Assembly (NCBI RefSeq): GCF_028712165.1
Contig: NZ_JAQTQR010000014.1
Span: 1-42,940 of the forward strand
Reading direction: 5' to 3'
Source of the DNA: Sulfuricurvum sp.
GTDB lineage: Bacteria > Campylobacterota > Campylobacteria > Campylobacterales > Sulfurimonadaceae
Length of the DNA: 42,940 nt
Shown: one piece after another, positions 29,045 through 37,760 of the stretch
Layout: every line of letters starts with the position of its first letter
Position numbering within the stretch: position 1 is the first letter of the stretch
Position numbers and translations under genes: made by a program
The notes under the pieces: generated by a model
Told to the model about the DNA's origin: nothing
Seen by the model: the letters and a program-made list of their open reading frames with translations, nothing else
The model's database searches: none

Positions 29045-30394
29045 GTGCGTAGTTTAAATGAAAAATGTGCAGTAGTCGGAATTTTTGACCATCCAGAGGC
29101 GTCCAAACTGGCGTATTTCTCTCTCCATGCTCTCCAACATCGCGGTCAAGAAGCTGCCGGAATCAGTACCAGTAACGGTGAAAAGCTTTATACGATCAAA
29201 GATCGCGGGTTGGTAACACAAGTGTTCGATACCCAAAAACTCAATACCCTTAAAGGGCATATGGCGATCGGTCATACCCGCTATTCAACCGCGGGGGATG
29301 ATTCGATTTTGGATGCTCAGCCGGTATTTGCCCGATACGATTTGGGAGAAATGTCGATCGTTCACAACGGAAATCTGACCAATGCCAAAGAGGTACGTGA
29401 TGCGCTCATCAAAAAAGGGGCGATTTTCCAAACCTTCATGGATACCGAAAACCTGATCCATTTGATCGCGAAAAGTGATCAGCATCATTTGACGGATCGT
29501 ATTATTGATGCGGTCAAAAAGATCGAAGGGGCCTATTCTCTTGTCTTCCTGAGCCGTTCTAAAATGTTTGCGATGCGTGATCCTCACGGATTCCGACCTC
29601 TGAGTCTCGGACGTGTAGGGGATGGATACGTTGTCGCGTCGGAAACGTGTGCCTTTGACCTGATCGGTGCCGAATATATCCGGGACGTTGAACCGGGTGA
29701 ACTGCTGATTTTCGAAAAAGGGAAGGCTCCAAAATCGATCAAAGTATTCGAGCCGACTCCGAAACACTGTATTTTCGAATATGTCTATTTTGCCCGTCCG
29801 GATTCGAACGTCTATACCCAAAACGTTTATGAAATGCGTAAAGCAATGGGGAAAGCATTGGCGCGTGAGCAGCCGGTTGTTGCTGATATGGTTGTTCCTG
29901 TTCCTGACGGAGGTGTTCCTGCCGCAATCGGTTATGCCCAAGAGAGCGGTATTCCGTTTGAAATGGCAATCATGCGTAACCACTACATCGGACGTACGTT
30001 TATCGAGCCGACTCAAGAGATGCGTGATTTGAAAGTTAAAATGAAACTCTCTCCGATCGAGCGTTTGATAAGAGGGAAACGCATTATTGTGATCGATGAT
30101 TCGATCGTTCGCGGTACAACCAGCCGACAGATCGTCCGTATGCTCAAAGCCGCAGGAGCGGCAGAAGTTCATATGCGTATTTCCAGCCCTCCGACAACCG
30201 ATCCTTGCTACTATGGCGTTGATACACCGGATAAAGAAAAACTGATCGCAGCCAATATGGCGAATGAAGAGATTTGTGCATTTATTGAGGCGGATTCTCT
30301 TGGATACTTGAGCAATGAAGCGCTTTTAGAAAGTGTCAACGGTAAAGAAGAAAATTATTGTACTGCCTGTTTTACCGGCAAATATATAATCTAA
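29045..30394 (+). CDS. purF: Amidophosphoribosyltransferase
   Basis: First committed step of purine synthesis: PRPP plus glutamine to phosphoribosylamine. The 449-aa protein starts with GTG, supported by AAGGAA; a 7-residue propeptide precedes Cys8, the expected N-terminal nucleophile (CAVVGIF). The glutaminase domain shows LQHRGQEAAGI and GHTRYSTAG; the PRPP loop is VIDDSIVRGTTSRQIV. The late cysteines, including CTAC near the C-terminus, fit the [4Fe-4S] B. subtilis-type enzyme. Confidence 0.96.
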   Translation: MRSLNEKCAVVGIFDHPEASKLAYFSLHALQHRGQEAAGISTSNGEKLYTIKDRGLVTQVFDTQKLNTLKGHMAIGHTRYSTAGDDSILDAQPVFARYDLGEMSIVHNGNLTNAKEVRDALIKKGAIFQTFMDTENLIHLIAKSDQHHLTDRIIDAVKKIEGAYSLVFLSRSKMFAMRDPHGFRPLSLGRVGDGYVVASETCAFDLIGAEYIRDVEPGELLIFEKGKAPKSIKVFEPTPKHCIFEYVYFARPDSNVYTQNVYEMRKAMGKALAREQPVVADMVVPVPDGGVPAAIGYAQESGIPFEMAIMRNHYIGRTFIEPTQEMRDLKVKMKLSPIERLIRGKRIIVIDDSIVRGTTSRQIVRMLKAAGAAEVHMRISSPPTTDPCYYGVDTPDKEKLIAANMANEEICAFIEADSLGYLSNEALLESVNGKEENYCTACFTGKYII

Positions 30395-30403
30395 GCGTCT
30401 TTT

Positions 30404-31366
30404 ATGCGGGAACAGATTTTTACGTTTGGCCAATATTTGCATCGTAAATTTGGAGCGAAAGTCTCCAAAGTTCCTGTATCAATCTCTGGGTTTACCTGCC
30501 CGAATATTGACGGTACGGTTGCGAAGGGTGGCTGTACCTTTTGTGAAAATGATTCATTCAGCCCCAGTCTGGATCGTGCCCGCGAACTGAAGGGCTTTTT
30601 TCTTAATCTCCATTCAACGACTAACCCCCATTTAGAAAAACAGCTTCAGCAGATGCAATGGCAGTTTGAAGCACTCTCAAAACGTTTACACAATGAGAAC
30701 GATACTGAAAAGTATATGGTCTACTTTCAGAGTTTTACCAACACCTATGCCCCTTTTGAAACACTCCAAGCCCTCTATGAAAAAGCCTTATCGTATGAAA
30801 ATGTTATAGGTCTGAGTATCGGAACCCGTTCGGACAGTATCAGTGATCAGACATTTGAATATCTCGCAGAACTTTCCAAAAAAACCGAAATCTGGGTTGA
30901 GTTTGGAATTCAGTCGATTTATGATGAGACGCTGGTGAGAATAAACCGCGGACACGACAGTGCCAATGTCAAAGAGGCGATTTTAAAAGCCAAATCGTAT
31001 GGTTTGAACGTATGCGGACATCTGATATTCGGACTTCCGGGAGAGACAAAAGAGATGATGTTGGAGACAGCAAAAGAAGCCTATGCATTAGGAATCGATT
31101 CGGTCAAATATCATCCTCTGTATGTCGTAAAACGGACTGCCTTGGCAAATGAGTATGCCAGAGGAGAGTTTACTCCGATTTCGCAAGAACTTTATCTGGA
31201 AGTTCTTACCGAAGCACTCCTTTTAAAACCCTCCTGTGTCAGCGTGCAGCGAATTACTGCGGGGATAAACGATGATTCGTTGATCGCACCGCAATGGTGC
31301 AGAGATAAAAATGAGCAATTTCGCGCCGTTAACGAGGCTCTTGCAGCAGTAGGATTAAAGTATTAA
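30404..31366 (+). CDS. TIGR01212 family radical SAM protein (YhcC-like)
   Basis: The 320-aa protein has an elongated radical SAM cluster motif near residues 31-48: a Cys in SGFTCPNIDG, then CTFC after a 10-residue gap, as in the TIGR01212/YhcC group. Further blocks are YFQSFTNTYAP near 103-113 and CGHLIFGLPGETKEMM in the middle of the barrel. The reaction of this family is not established to my knowledge. It starts 9 nt after purF and ends 9 nt from the convergent DUF2393 gene. Confidence 0.88.
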   Translation: MREQIFTFGQYLHRKFGAKVSKVPVSISGFTCPNIDGTVAKGGCTFCENDSFSPSLDRARELKGFFLNLHSTTNPHLEKQLQQMQWQFEALSKRLHNENDTEKYMVYFQSFTNTYAPFETLQALYEKALSYENVIGLSIGTRSDSISDQTFEYLAELSKKTEIWVEFGIQSIYDETLVRINRGHDSANVKEAILKAKSYGLNVCGHLIFGLPGETKEMMLETAKEAYALGIDSVKYHPLYVVKRTALANEYARGEFTPISQELYLEVLTEALLLKPSCVSVQRITAGINDDSLIAPQWCRDKNEQFRAVNEALAAVGLKY

Positions 31367-31375
31367 AATTGCTCT

Positions 31376-31903
31376 TTAATGAGCAACGGCTTTAGTGCGG
31401 TACGAAGTATCATTAAAATACGGCGGATAGTCGATCATAATCGTAAATGCTTTGGAATAGCCCGGCGGCAGATCGGTTGCAACTGTATAGTAGTAGTTGA
31501 TCGTTTGTGGTTGATATTTTGTATCAAAGGCTTCATTAAAGGCGTGAGGTGCCCCTCCGAATATACCGGACTGCTGTTTCTGAGTATTTTGAAGAGTAAG
31601 TTCCAATTGTACTCTTGCAAGGGGATATTCTCCCATATTTTTAACGACTCCGGTAAAAACGATTTGCTCACTTTGGAGTAAACGGTCATGCTTGAGGTTA
31701 AAAATTTTGGCTTTTTTAGTATAACTTTCCAGCCCTGCCAGCACAATAAAAGCACCGGCGATGATCACGATGAATGAGGCAAAAAGGATTGCGAGCTGTT
31801 GTATTAGACGTTTTGCCTGCAAGGCTGAAAATATTGAGAGTATGATTAATAGCAGCGCTATCCCAAGTACTAAATAATGCCAGACTGTTAAATAGATATT
31901 CAT
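31376..31903 (-). CDS. DUF2393-like membrane-anchored protein
   Basis: The 175-aa protein has two hydrophobic segments (near residues 9-27 and 36-58) and a periplasmic beta-rich domain with VFTGVVKNMGEYPLARVQLE. This fits DUF2393, a pair-forming family found in Campylobacterota; function unknown. An upstream GTG (31909) is possible, but the ATG at 31903 has GGAG 5 nt away and overlaps the previous stop as ATGA. Confidence 0.75.
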   Translation of the reverse strand: MNIYLTVWHYLVLGIALLLIILSIFSALQAKRLIQQLAILFASFIVIIAGAFIVLAGLESYTKKAKIFNLKHDRLLQSEQIVFTGVVKNMGEYPLARVQLELTLQNTQKQQSGIFGGAPHAFNEAFDTKYQPQTINYYYTVATDLPPGYSKAFTIMIDYPPYFNDTSYRTKAVAH

Positions 31904-32415
31904 CGGCACTCCGCATTGTACGTAAGATTATAATCTTTATCATACCGGAACGGCTCAATAAACATCTTAAACGGAGCGGATTTTCCGGGTGCTATCGTTT
32001 TTGTAATGGTAATTGAGCTTTTCTTAAACGGTATATAGGGATATATTTTATCGATATATTTATAATGAGTTACTTTGTAGACGCCGGCATGAATCGTACA
32101 CTCGCTAAAGGGACGTTTCGAGGTATTATTGATATCCCCTTTGATGAGGATCGCTTCCGTAAATTCGAGCGCTTTGACTTCGTGAATAATGAGAGAGTGT
32201 TTGAAAAGGTATTGATGGAGTGAAATATATCCGGCAACCGGACCTACGGTCAATACTCCGAATGCGGTAAAGACCAAAAATATGGCGATACCCATTCTAT
32301 TTCGTAAAACGATTGCCAAAATGAGCAGTAAAAGAAAAAGGATAAAAATACCTCCGAACAGAAGGTAATCGTAAATCAAAAGATGATGAATAAAATCGAT
32401 GATTCGGTTTTTCAT
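31900..32415 (-). CDS. DUF2393-like membrane-anchored protein
   Basis: The 171-aa protein has two hydrophobic segments near residues 15-37 and 42-65, then a soluble domain with LIKGDINNTSKRPFSECTIH that parallels the next gene (GxVxN in a beta strand). The two genes look like a diverged tandem duplication. The start overlaps the hisIE stop by 4 nt, and its stop overlaps the next start by 4 nt, so three genes are translationally coupled. Function unknown. Confidence 0.75.
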   Translation of the reverse strand: MKNRIIDFIHHLLIYDYLLFGGIFILFLLLLILAIVLRNRMGIAIFLVFTAFGVLTVGPVAGYISLHQYLFKHSLIIHEVKALEFTEAILIKGDINNTSKRPFSECTIHAGVYKVTHYKYIDKIYPYIPFKKSSITITKTIAPGKSAPFKMFIEPFRYDKDYNLTYNAECR

Positions 32416-33086
32416 TTGTTCCTAGAATTTTTCTCCGCGATACCGCTCATTCCAAATCGCCGTGCAAGCTCTTGTTTAATGCGGTCGGGAGAGATATTTT
32501 TGTGTCCCAATGCAACGAGTACGTGATACACTAAATCGGCACATTCGTAAATAATTTCATCTTCGTTTCCGTCTTTGATCGCAAAACTAAACTCTCCGGC
32601 CTCTTCAACCACTTTTTTGAGAATAGAGTTGTCTCCGCTGCTGAGCAGTTTAGCCGTCCATGAGGTAGCGGGATCGGCGTTTTTACGCGAAAGAATCGTG
32701 TGATAGAGTTCATCGATAATCCCGTATGCCGCCGCAGTATCGATTTGAGGTTCACTGATACTCTCTCCGGATTCAATATCGGTGAAGAAACAGGATTTAC
32801 GTCCGGTGTGACACGCAACCCCTTCTTGGCGAACGATCAGCAACAGGGTGTCATTATCGCAGTCGAGTAAAAACCGTTCGATATGCTGTAAATGTCCGCT
32901 GGATTCCCCTTTTTTCCAGAGCCGCTGTTTGGAGCGGGAATAGTAATGGGCTATCTTTGTCGACAGAGACAATTCCAATGCTTCGCGGTTCATATAGGCC
33001 ATCATTAACACTTCGAGTGTGGTAGAGTCTTGGACGATGACCGGTAGGAGTTCGGATTTTTGCCAATCAATGTGATCGAGATTCAT
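32412..33086 (-). CDS. hisIE: Bifunctional phosphoribosyl-AMP cyclohydrolase / phosphoribosyl-ATP pyrophosphatase
   Basis: Two histidine biosynthesis steps in one protein of 224 aa. The HisI part (residues 1-115) shows LEVLMMAYMNREAL, YYSRSKQRLWKKGESSGH, the metal-binding DCDND and CHTGRKSCFF. The HisE part follows with an EAGEFSFAIKDGNEDEIIYE segment and a DLVYHVLVAL helix (all MazG-like acidic residues). AAAAGG precedes the ATG. It is isolated from other his genes and coupled to two membrane protein genes. Confidence 0.95.
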   Translation of the reverse strand: MNLDHIDWQKSELLPVIVQDSTTLEVLMMAYMNREALELSLSTKIAHYYSRSKQRLWKKGESSGHLQHIERFLLDCDNDTLLLIVRQEGVACHTGRKSCFFTDIESGESISEPQIDTAAAYGIIDELYHTILSRKNADPATSWTAKLLSSGDNSILKKVVEEAGEFSFAIKDGNEDEIIYECADLVYHVLVALGHKNISPDRIKQELARRFGMSGIAEKNSRNK

Positions 33087-33102
33087 AAGCGGCCTTTTAA
33101 GT

Positions 33103-33138
33103 GTTTATTCCGAATCCACGAATGGATACGGAATAAAC
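33103..33138. repeat. Long hairpin between the SPFH gene and hisIE
   Basis: GTTTATTCCG and CGGAATAAAC pair over 10 bp; after one A-A mismatch ATCCA pairs with TGGAT around a CGAA loop. It lies 17 nt upstream of hisIE on the minus strand and directly adjoins the SPFH terminator hairpin. Confidence 0.5.
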
Positions 33139-33153
33139 TCTCCAAAAGGAGAG
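33138..33153 (-). terminator. Intrinsic terminator of the SPFH gene
   Basis: CTCTCC-TTTT-GGAGAG on the minus strand (6-bp stem) is followed by TTTATT, just 4 nt after the SPFH stop codon. Confidence 0.6.
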
Positions 33154-33156
33154 GGT

Positions 33157-34194
33157 TTATTTGGTTGAAGTGACGGTTTTCGCTTCAGGTGTTTTGGTGT
33201 CGAGCCAGATGTTTGGGGTGGAACCGCCCGGTGTGAGGAAAATCTTAGCATCTTTGTTCTCTTTGAGTGCTTCATTAAATTTGCCCTGAACGTGGATTTG
33301 TTCCATTTTCAACAATCCCGGAGTAATAGAGGCGCCGATGAGGTGATTCGCTTTGGCTTGAGCTTCGGCTTGGATGGTAATCGCGTTAGCGGTACCTTGT
33401 GCTTCCGTCTCTTTTTTGAATGCCTCTTGTTTTGCGCGCTCGACATCTTGTTGGGCACGTTCTACTTCTTGTTTCGCAACTTGAACGCGCTCGATCTGAT
33501 CTTTTACTTTTTGAGGAAGAACAATTTCACGCAGTTGGATGGACTCGAGTTCCGCAGGGGTATTTTTTTGTCCTCCGACGCTTGAACGTATACCCTCTTC
33601 AATTTTTTGAGCGATGGCATTTCTCATAATCGGCAACGATTCTGCCTCATATTGACCGACAACGTTACGGACGATGTCACGAGCTACCGGATCAATGATT
33701 TTATCTTCCCAGCTAAATCCCCAGTTAGAGATGGTTTGTGCCGCTAATTGCGGATTTAAACGATACTGTACGGTCAATTCGATCGAAACAGGAAGCCCCC
33801 GCTTATCGAGAACGGTAATCGCCGGTTTAAGCAAGATACCGTCTCCTGCGGTAGAGGCGCGATCCACTTTGTCGGCATAGTTGATAATGCGGACTTTGGT
33901 ATCGACGAGATAGACTTTTTGGATAAACGGGATTAGGAAATGAAGCCCCGGCATCAAAGCGCGTTCTTCATATTTTCCGTTGGTTGAGAGAATTCCGCGC
34001 TCACCTTCTGTGATAATGACAAACGGTTTCGCGAGAACAAGCAGTAAAATAAATCCGCCGATAATCCATAACATCCCTATTTTCTGAGAGTTCATATTGA
34101 AATCAAATTTCGGCGGTTTAGGGGATTGAAATCCGCCCCCTTTTTGCTCTTCTTTTTTCTTCTTGTTGAAATAGTCGTTCATATCACTGGCCAT
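33157..34194 (-). CDS. SPFH/Band 7 protein, HflK-like
   Basis: The 345-aa protein has a Lys/Gly/Pro-rich cytoplasmic N-terminus, one membrane segment near residues 42-60 (MLWIIGGFILLLVLA), then an SPFH domain beginning VITEGERGILSTNGK and including LPQKVKDQIERVQVAKQEVE. A long coiled coil rich in Glu, Lys and Ala (AKQEVERAQQDVERAKQEA) follows. HflK/HflC-type proteins form membrane rings around FtsH; no hflC neighbour is present, so a single-gene prohibitin-like form is likely. The ATG at 34194 with AAAGGA is preferred over two others in frame. Confidence 0.85.
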   Translation of the reverse strand: MASDMNDYFNKKKKEEQKGGGFQSPKPPKFDFNMNSQKIGMLWIIGGFILLLVLAKPFVIITEGERGILSTNGKYEERALMPGLHFLIPFIQKVYLVDTKVRIINYADKVDRASTAGDGILLKPAITVLDKRGLPVSIELTVQYRLNPQLAAQTISNWGFSWEDKIIDPVARDIVRNVVGQYEAESLPIMRNAIAQKIEEGIRSSVGGQKNTPAELESIQLREIVLPQKVKDQIERVQVAKQEVERAQQDVERAKQEAFKKETEAQGTANAITIQAEAQAKANHLIGASITPGLLKMEQIHVQGKFNEALKENKDAKIFLTPGGSTPNIWLDTKTPEAKTVTSTK

Positions 34195-34220
34195 AGAGTA
34201 AATCCTTTTATGATTCAAAT

Positions 34221-34262
34221 AAACGGGCTAATGCTAATTTTGCATCAGCTGAAAGCCCGTTT
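34221..34262. terminator. Terminator after ilvE (possibly bidirectional)
   Basis: AAACGGGCT and AGCCCGTTT form a 9-bp stem around a 24-nt loop that can fold further (ATGC/GCAT). T-rich sequence lies on both sides; the ilvE stop codon is immediately upstream on the minus strand. Confidence 0.65.
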
Positions 34263-34263
34263 T

Positions 34264-35184
34264 TTAATTAATGTACGTTAAGTAGTGATCGTAATCGGGG
34301 TTACGTCCACAAACAATGTCAAAATAGGCGGTTTGAATTTTTTCGGTAAGCGGTCCGCGTCCGCCTGCACCCAATACACGTGCATCGACTTCGCGGATAG
34401 GGGTGATTTCGGCAGCAGTTCCGGTAAGGAACGCTTCATCGGCAACGTAAATCTCTTCACGTGTGATTTTTCTGCGCGTTACTTTGACTCCCATGTTTTC
34501 TGCCATTTCAATGACGGTTTTTTGGGTGATTGAAACAAGCGAGTTGTCATTTGGAGGGGTGATGAGCTCGCCGTCTTTGATGAGGAAAAACGATGCACCG
34601 CTCGCCTCAGCAACGTATCCCTCATCATCGAGGAGTAACGCTTCGTCATATCCTGCTTCAACCGCTTCAAATTTTGCCATTTGAGAGTTGAGGTAGTTGC
34701 CGACAGCTTTGGCTTTACCCATATTTGATTTGTTGTTCGGGCGGCTGAATGATGAGATTTTGAGACGGATTCCCCGTTTCATCCCTTCTTCGCCGAGGTA
34801 AGCGCCCCATTCCCATGCGGCGACCGATACTTCAACCGGCGCTTCTTTATGATAAACACCCATAACACCGTAACCCAGATAGACAATCGGACGGAGATAG
34901 ACATTTTCGCCGGTAAATTCGTTAGCTTTCAAAAGCTCGATTTGCGCTTTATTAAGCTCTTCTACGGTGTAAGGGACAGTAATGAGCGTCATTTTTGCCG
35001 ATTCGATCAGACGCTTTGTATGGTCATTCAAGCGAAAAATTGCATACCCTTTTGGGGTTTTATACGCTTTAGTCCCTTCGATAGCACCGTTACCGTAGTG
35101 CAATGTGTGGGAAAGGACGTGAATTTTTGCTTCACTCCACGGGAGCAGTTTGCCATTCATCCAAATATATTTGGCTTCATTCAT
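34264..35184 (-). CDS. ilvE: Branched-chain amino acid aminotransferase
   Basis: PLP enzyme for the last step of Val, Leu and Ile synthesis. The 306-aa protein has the family N-terminus YIWMNGKLLPW, the SHTLHYGNGAIEGTKAY block near residues 25-41, the PLP Lys in KAVGNYLNS, and EAVEAGYDEALLLDDEGYVA followed by EASGASFF. The ATG at 35184 matches this family start; a frame of five more codons upstream is not needed. The only ribosome site, GGAG 9 nt upstream, is inside a possible hairpin. Confidence 0.94.
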   Translation of the reverse strand: MNEAKYIWMNGKLLPWSEAKIHVLSHTLHYGNGAIEGTKAYKTPKGYAIFRLNDHTKRLIESAKMTLITVPYTVEELNKAQIELLKANEFTGENVYLRPIVYLGYGVMGVYHKEAPVEVSVAAWEWGAYLGEEGMKRGIRLKISSFSRPNNKSNMGKAKAVGNYLNSQMAKFEAVEAGYDEALLLDDEGYVAEASGASFFLIKDGELITPPNDNSLVSITQKTVIEMAENMGVKVTRRKITREEIYVADEAFLTGTAAEITPIREVDARVLGAGGRGPLTEKIQTAYFDIVCGRNPDYDHYLTYIN

Positions 35185-35191
35185 AGGGAAG

Positions 35192-35216
35192 ATCTCCAAA
35201 AGAAAAATTGGGAGAT
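35192..35216 (-). promoter_or_regulatory. Hairpin that could hide the ilvE ribosome site
   Basis: On the minus strand ATCTCCCAA (35216-35208) can pair with TTGGAGAT (35199-35192), with one bulged C. The second arm contains the only candidate Shine-Dalgarno sequence of ilvE. Confidence 0.35.
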
Positions 35217-35250
35217 TTTAGCGCAGTTGCGATTTAAGGTTTATTAAGAG

Positions 35251-35275
35251 AATCTTCCCGCGATGCGGGAAGATT
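35251..35275 (-). terminator. Terminator of the globin gene
   Basis: A perfect 11-bp stem (AATCTTCCCGC with GCGGGAAGATT) and a 3-nt loop overlap the globin stop codon; on the minus strand it runs into CTCTTAATAAA. The T-run is modest. Confidence 0.6.
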
Positions 35276-35720
35276 AATGTGAAGGTGTATTGATCATCCA
35301 AATTGAAAAAATATCGATGTAGTTCCAAAACGATTGAATGTATTCAGGATTGATTCCCTCTGCTTCGAGCGGAGGGAGGAGTTCAGCATAAAATTCCAAC
35401 CAACGGCGGCGAGCACCCTCGTCAATACGGAACGGGGCATGTCGTCCAACCATACGCGGCTCACCTCGTGTTTGGGCAAAATAGTCCGGCCCTCCGCAGA
35501 TTTGGATAAAAAAGTCGGCGGCATGCTTTTTGGCAGCACTGAAATCATCTTCGTCATTTACAGGGAATAGAAAAGCGATGTCACTGTTGCGGATCATCTC
35601 ATAATGATCGTCCACTAATTTTCGAAAACGTTCTTCTCCTACTTGAAAGAAAAATCCGGGATGCGGTTTGGTAACGGGAGGTCTGACTCCGAGAACTCCA
35701 TCGGTGATCGTAAAATTCAT
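35274..35720 (-). CDS. Truncated haemoglobin, group II-like
   Basis: The 148-aa protein is a 2-over-2 globin. Its CGGPDYFAQTRGEPRMVGRH block contains the proximal His (RHAPFRI) in the pattern typical of group II, and a Trp follows in the G helix (RRRWLEFYAELL). Such globins bind O2 or NO and often protect against nitrosative or oxidative stress; the role here is inferred. The ATG at 35720 has GAGGA 8 nt upstream; ten more codons are open but not needed. It is divergent from the aldehyde dehydrogenase gene. Confidence 0.85.
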   Translation of the reverse strand: MNFTITDGVLGVRPPVTKPHPGFFFQVGEERFRKLVDDHYEMIRNSDIAFLFPVNDEDDFSAAKKHAADFFIQICGGPDYFAQTRGEPRMVGRHAPFRIDEGARRRWLEFYAELLPPLEAEGINPEYIQSFWNYIDIFSIWMINTPSH

Positions 35721-35819
35721 AAGTATATCCTCTGCGTATTTTTGAGACACATTCTAAAAGGAAGATGAAAAGAAACTCCTTAAAATATCCTCTTCCCCCA
35801 CTTTTTAGGTGATGATTTG

Positions 35820-35825
35820 TATAAT
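35820..35825 (+). promoter_or_regulatory. Putative -10 box of the aldehyde dehydrogenase gene
   Basis: A perfect TATAAT is 30 nt upstream of the start codon; the -35 region is not convincing. Confidence 0.45.
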
Positions 35826-35855
35826 TGAAACATAATTTACTACGGAGCCGATTGT

Positions 35856-37271
35856 ATGGATGCACACATTTGGATGGGATCACGACAAGTTGTTGCAAAA
35901 AAGTACGGCGAACGTCTCAGCCCGTATGATGGAAGGGTTGTTTCTCGTGCAGCAGAGTGCAGTGCCGAGGATGTGAAACAAGTTCTTATAATTGCTCAAA
36001 ATGCATCTAAAATCGCGAAAAAAATTCCATTGCATCAGCGGTGTGCATGGTTATTGGATGTGGCTTCAAAACTCAAAGAACAGCGTGAAGAGTTCGCAAA
36101 AGTCTTATGTGAAGAAGTGGGGAAACCGATCACCTATGCACGTATTGAAGTGGATCGATGTGTTGAGACAATTTCCCTTTCTGCCGAGACAATGCGTACA
36201 ATGCACGGGGAGACAATCAACACCGATGCGATGAGCAGCGGGCGCAAAGCTCATGCGTACTGGCGACGTGAAGCGGTGGGGGTCGTAGTTGCGATTACCC
36301 CGTTTAATTTTCCGCTCAATTTGGTTGCCCATAAACTCGCCCCCGCACTCGTAGCCGGAAATGCGGTTGTTCTGAAACCGACCCCCGAGGCGCCGCTTTG
36401 TGCCTATAAACTGGCACAGCTTTTTATCGAAAGCCCTTACGCCACTCCGGATGCATTGAGTGTGGTTTATGGCGATGCGGAAGTGGGAAGCGCGTTGGTC
36501 GGCAGTGATATCCCTAGAGTGATCAGCTTTACCGGATCGGTAGGAGTCGGAAATATCATTACTAAAAGTGCGGGGATTAAAAAGATCTCTTTGGAACTCG
36601 GCGGTAATGCGGCGACGTACATCGATACAAGTGCCGATTTGGATTATGCTGCCGGGCGATGCGCCATCGGTGCATTTGTCAACTCCGGACAAGTGTGTAT
36701 TTCGCTTCAGCGTATTTATGTGGAGAGTTCCATATACGACGAATTTGCCGCAAAAATGGCAGAAGCAACGTCTAAACTCGTTGTTGGTTCGCCGTATGAC
36801 GAGGCGACTTTTTTAGGACCGCTCATCAATGATGAAGCCGCAGAACGGGCAATGAATTGGGTCGAAAGTGCGATAGAAGAGGGTGCCCGTGCACTTACAC
36901 CTCCGCATCGTGAAGGGCGAATTTTTTTTCCGTGTGTTATGGCGGACGTTACTGAGTCGATGAAAATCGTCTGTGAAGAAGTTTTTGCTCCGATCGTGAG
37001 TCTGGTGCGTGTCAATGGAATCGATGATGCAATAGAACGGATGAATGATTCGCCGTACGGATTGCAGTTTTCGATTTTTACCAACAATCTCGCTCATGCG
37101 ACCAAAGCGATCGATGAACTTGAAGCGGGCGGTATCGTGATTAACGATATGCCGACGCTCCGTTTCGATATTCAGCCATACGGCGGTGTCAAACTCAGCG
37201 GTGTCGGTCGTGAAGGTCCGCGATTTGCGATCGAAGAGATGACGGAAATAAAGTCTATAGTAATTTTATAA
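35856..37271 (+). CDS. NAD(P)-dependent aldehyde dehydrogenase
   Basis: The 471-aa protein is an ALDH-superfamily enzyme: ITPFNFPLNLVAHKLAPAL with the oxyanion Asn near residue 150, FTGSVGVG for cofactor binding, the catalytic Glu of LELGGN and the nucleophile Cys of NSGQVCIS. EEVFAPIVS is also present. It resembles lactaldehyde/glycolaldehyde and GapN-like groups more than betaine-aldehyde enzymes, but the substrate cannot be fixed. Only bcp follows, 13 nt downstream, so they may form an operon linked to carbonyl or peroxide stress. Confidence 0.88.
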   Translation: MDAHIWMGSRQVVAKKYGERLSPYDGRVVSRAAECSAEDVKQVLIIAQNASKIAKKIPLHQRCAWLLDVASKLKEQREEFAKVLCEEVGKPITYARIEVDRCVETISLSAETMRTMHGETINTDAMSSGRKAHAYWRREAVGVVVAITPFNFPLNLVAHKLAPALVAGNAVVLKPTPEAPLCAYKLAQLFIESPYATPDALSVVYGDAEVGSALVGSDIPRVISFTGSVGVGNIITKSAGIKKISLELGGNAATYIDTSADLDYAAGRCAIGAFVNSGQVCISLQRIYVESSIYDEFAAKMAEATSKLVVGSPYDEATFLGPLINDEAAERAMNWVESAIEEGARALTPPHREGRIFFPCVMADVTESMKIVCEEVFAPIVSLVRVNGIDDAIERMNDSPYGLQFSIFTNNLAHATKAIDELEAGGIVINDMPTLRFDIQPYGGVKLSGVGREGPRFAIEEMTEIKSIVIL

Positions 37272-37284
37272 AAAGGTATTGATA

Positions 37285-37752
37285 ATGTTAGAAGTAGGAA
37301 CTACAGCCCCCGATTTTTGTCTAAGCAACCAAGATGACGTAGAGATCTGTTCACGCGATTTACGCGGAAAATGGATTGTTTTGTATTTTTACCCGAAAGA
37401 TTCTACCCCGGGATGCACGACCGAAGCGTGTGAATTCAGTGATGCTATGGATGAATACGATGATATGGGTGCGATTATCCTCGGCGTGAGTGCCGACAGT
37501 ACCAAATCACATCGTAATTTCATCGAGAAAAAATCACTCGGTATTACACTTCTTAGTGATCCAAGCACACAGATGATGCAGGATTACAGCGTATGGGCGA
37601 TGAAGAAGAATTACGGCAAAGAGTATATGGGAATCGTCCGTACAACTTATATTATCGATCCGAAAGGGATCGTAAAAGCGGCATGGTCGAATGTAAAAGT
37701 AAAAGACCATGTGGCAAAAGTAAAAGAAGAACTCGCGAAGTTGGTGGGATAG
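37285..37752 (+). CDS. bcp: Thioredoxin-dependent peroxiredoxin Bcp/PrxQ
   Basis: Family role: thioredoxin-dependent reduction of peroxides. The 155-aa protein has the peroxidatic and resolving Cys in PGCTTEACEF (five residues apart, atypical 2-Cys PrxQ), plus FYPKDSTPG upstream and the Arg of VRTTYIIDPKG. The ATG at 37285 is preferred over a TTG two codons earlier. AAGG is the ribosome site. Confidence 0.95.
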   Translation: MLEVGTTAPDFCLSNQDDVEICSRDLRGKWIVLYFYPKDSTPGCTTEACEFSDAMDEYDDMGAIILGVSADSTKSHRNFIEKKSLGITLLSDPSTQMMQDYSVWAMKKNYGKEYMGIVRTTYIIDPKGIVKAAWSNVKVKDHVAKVKEELAKLVG

Positions 37753-37760
37753 TTTTTGTG

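Noticed and set aside
29285-30172. Long minus-strand open frame of 295 codons inside purF
   Set aside because: It is antisense to a clear purF; Phe/Arg/Asn-rich composition and no family resemblance mark it as a shadow frame.
36105-36692. Minus-strand open frame of 195 codons inside the aldehyde dehydrogenase gene
   Set aside because: Antisense to conserved ALDH motifs, with no recognisable domain or ribosome site.
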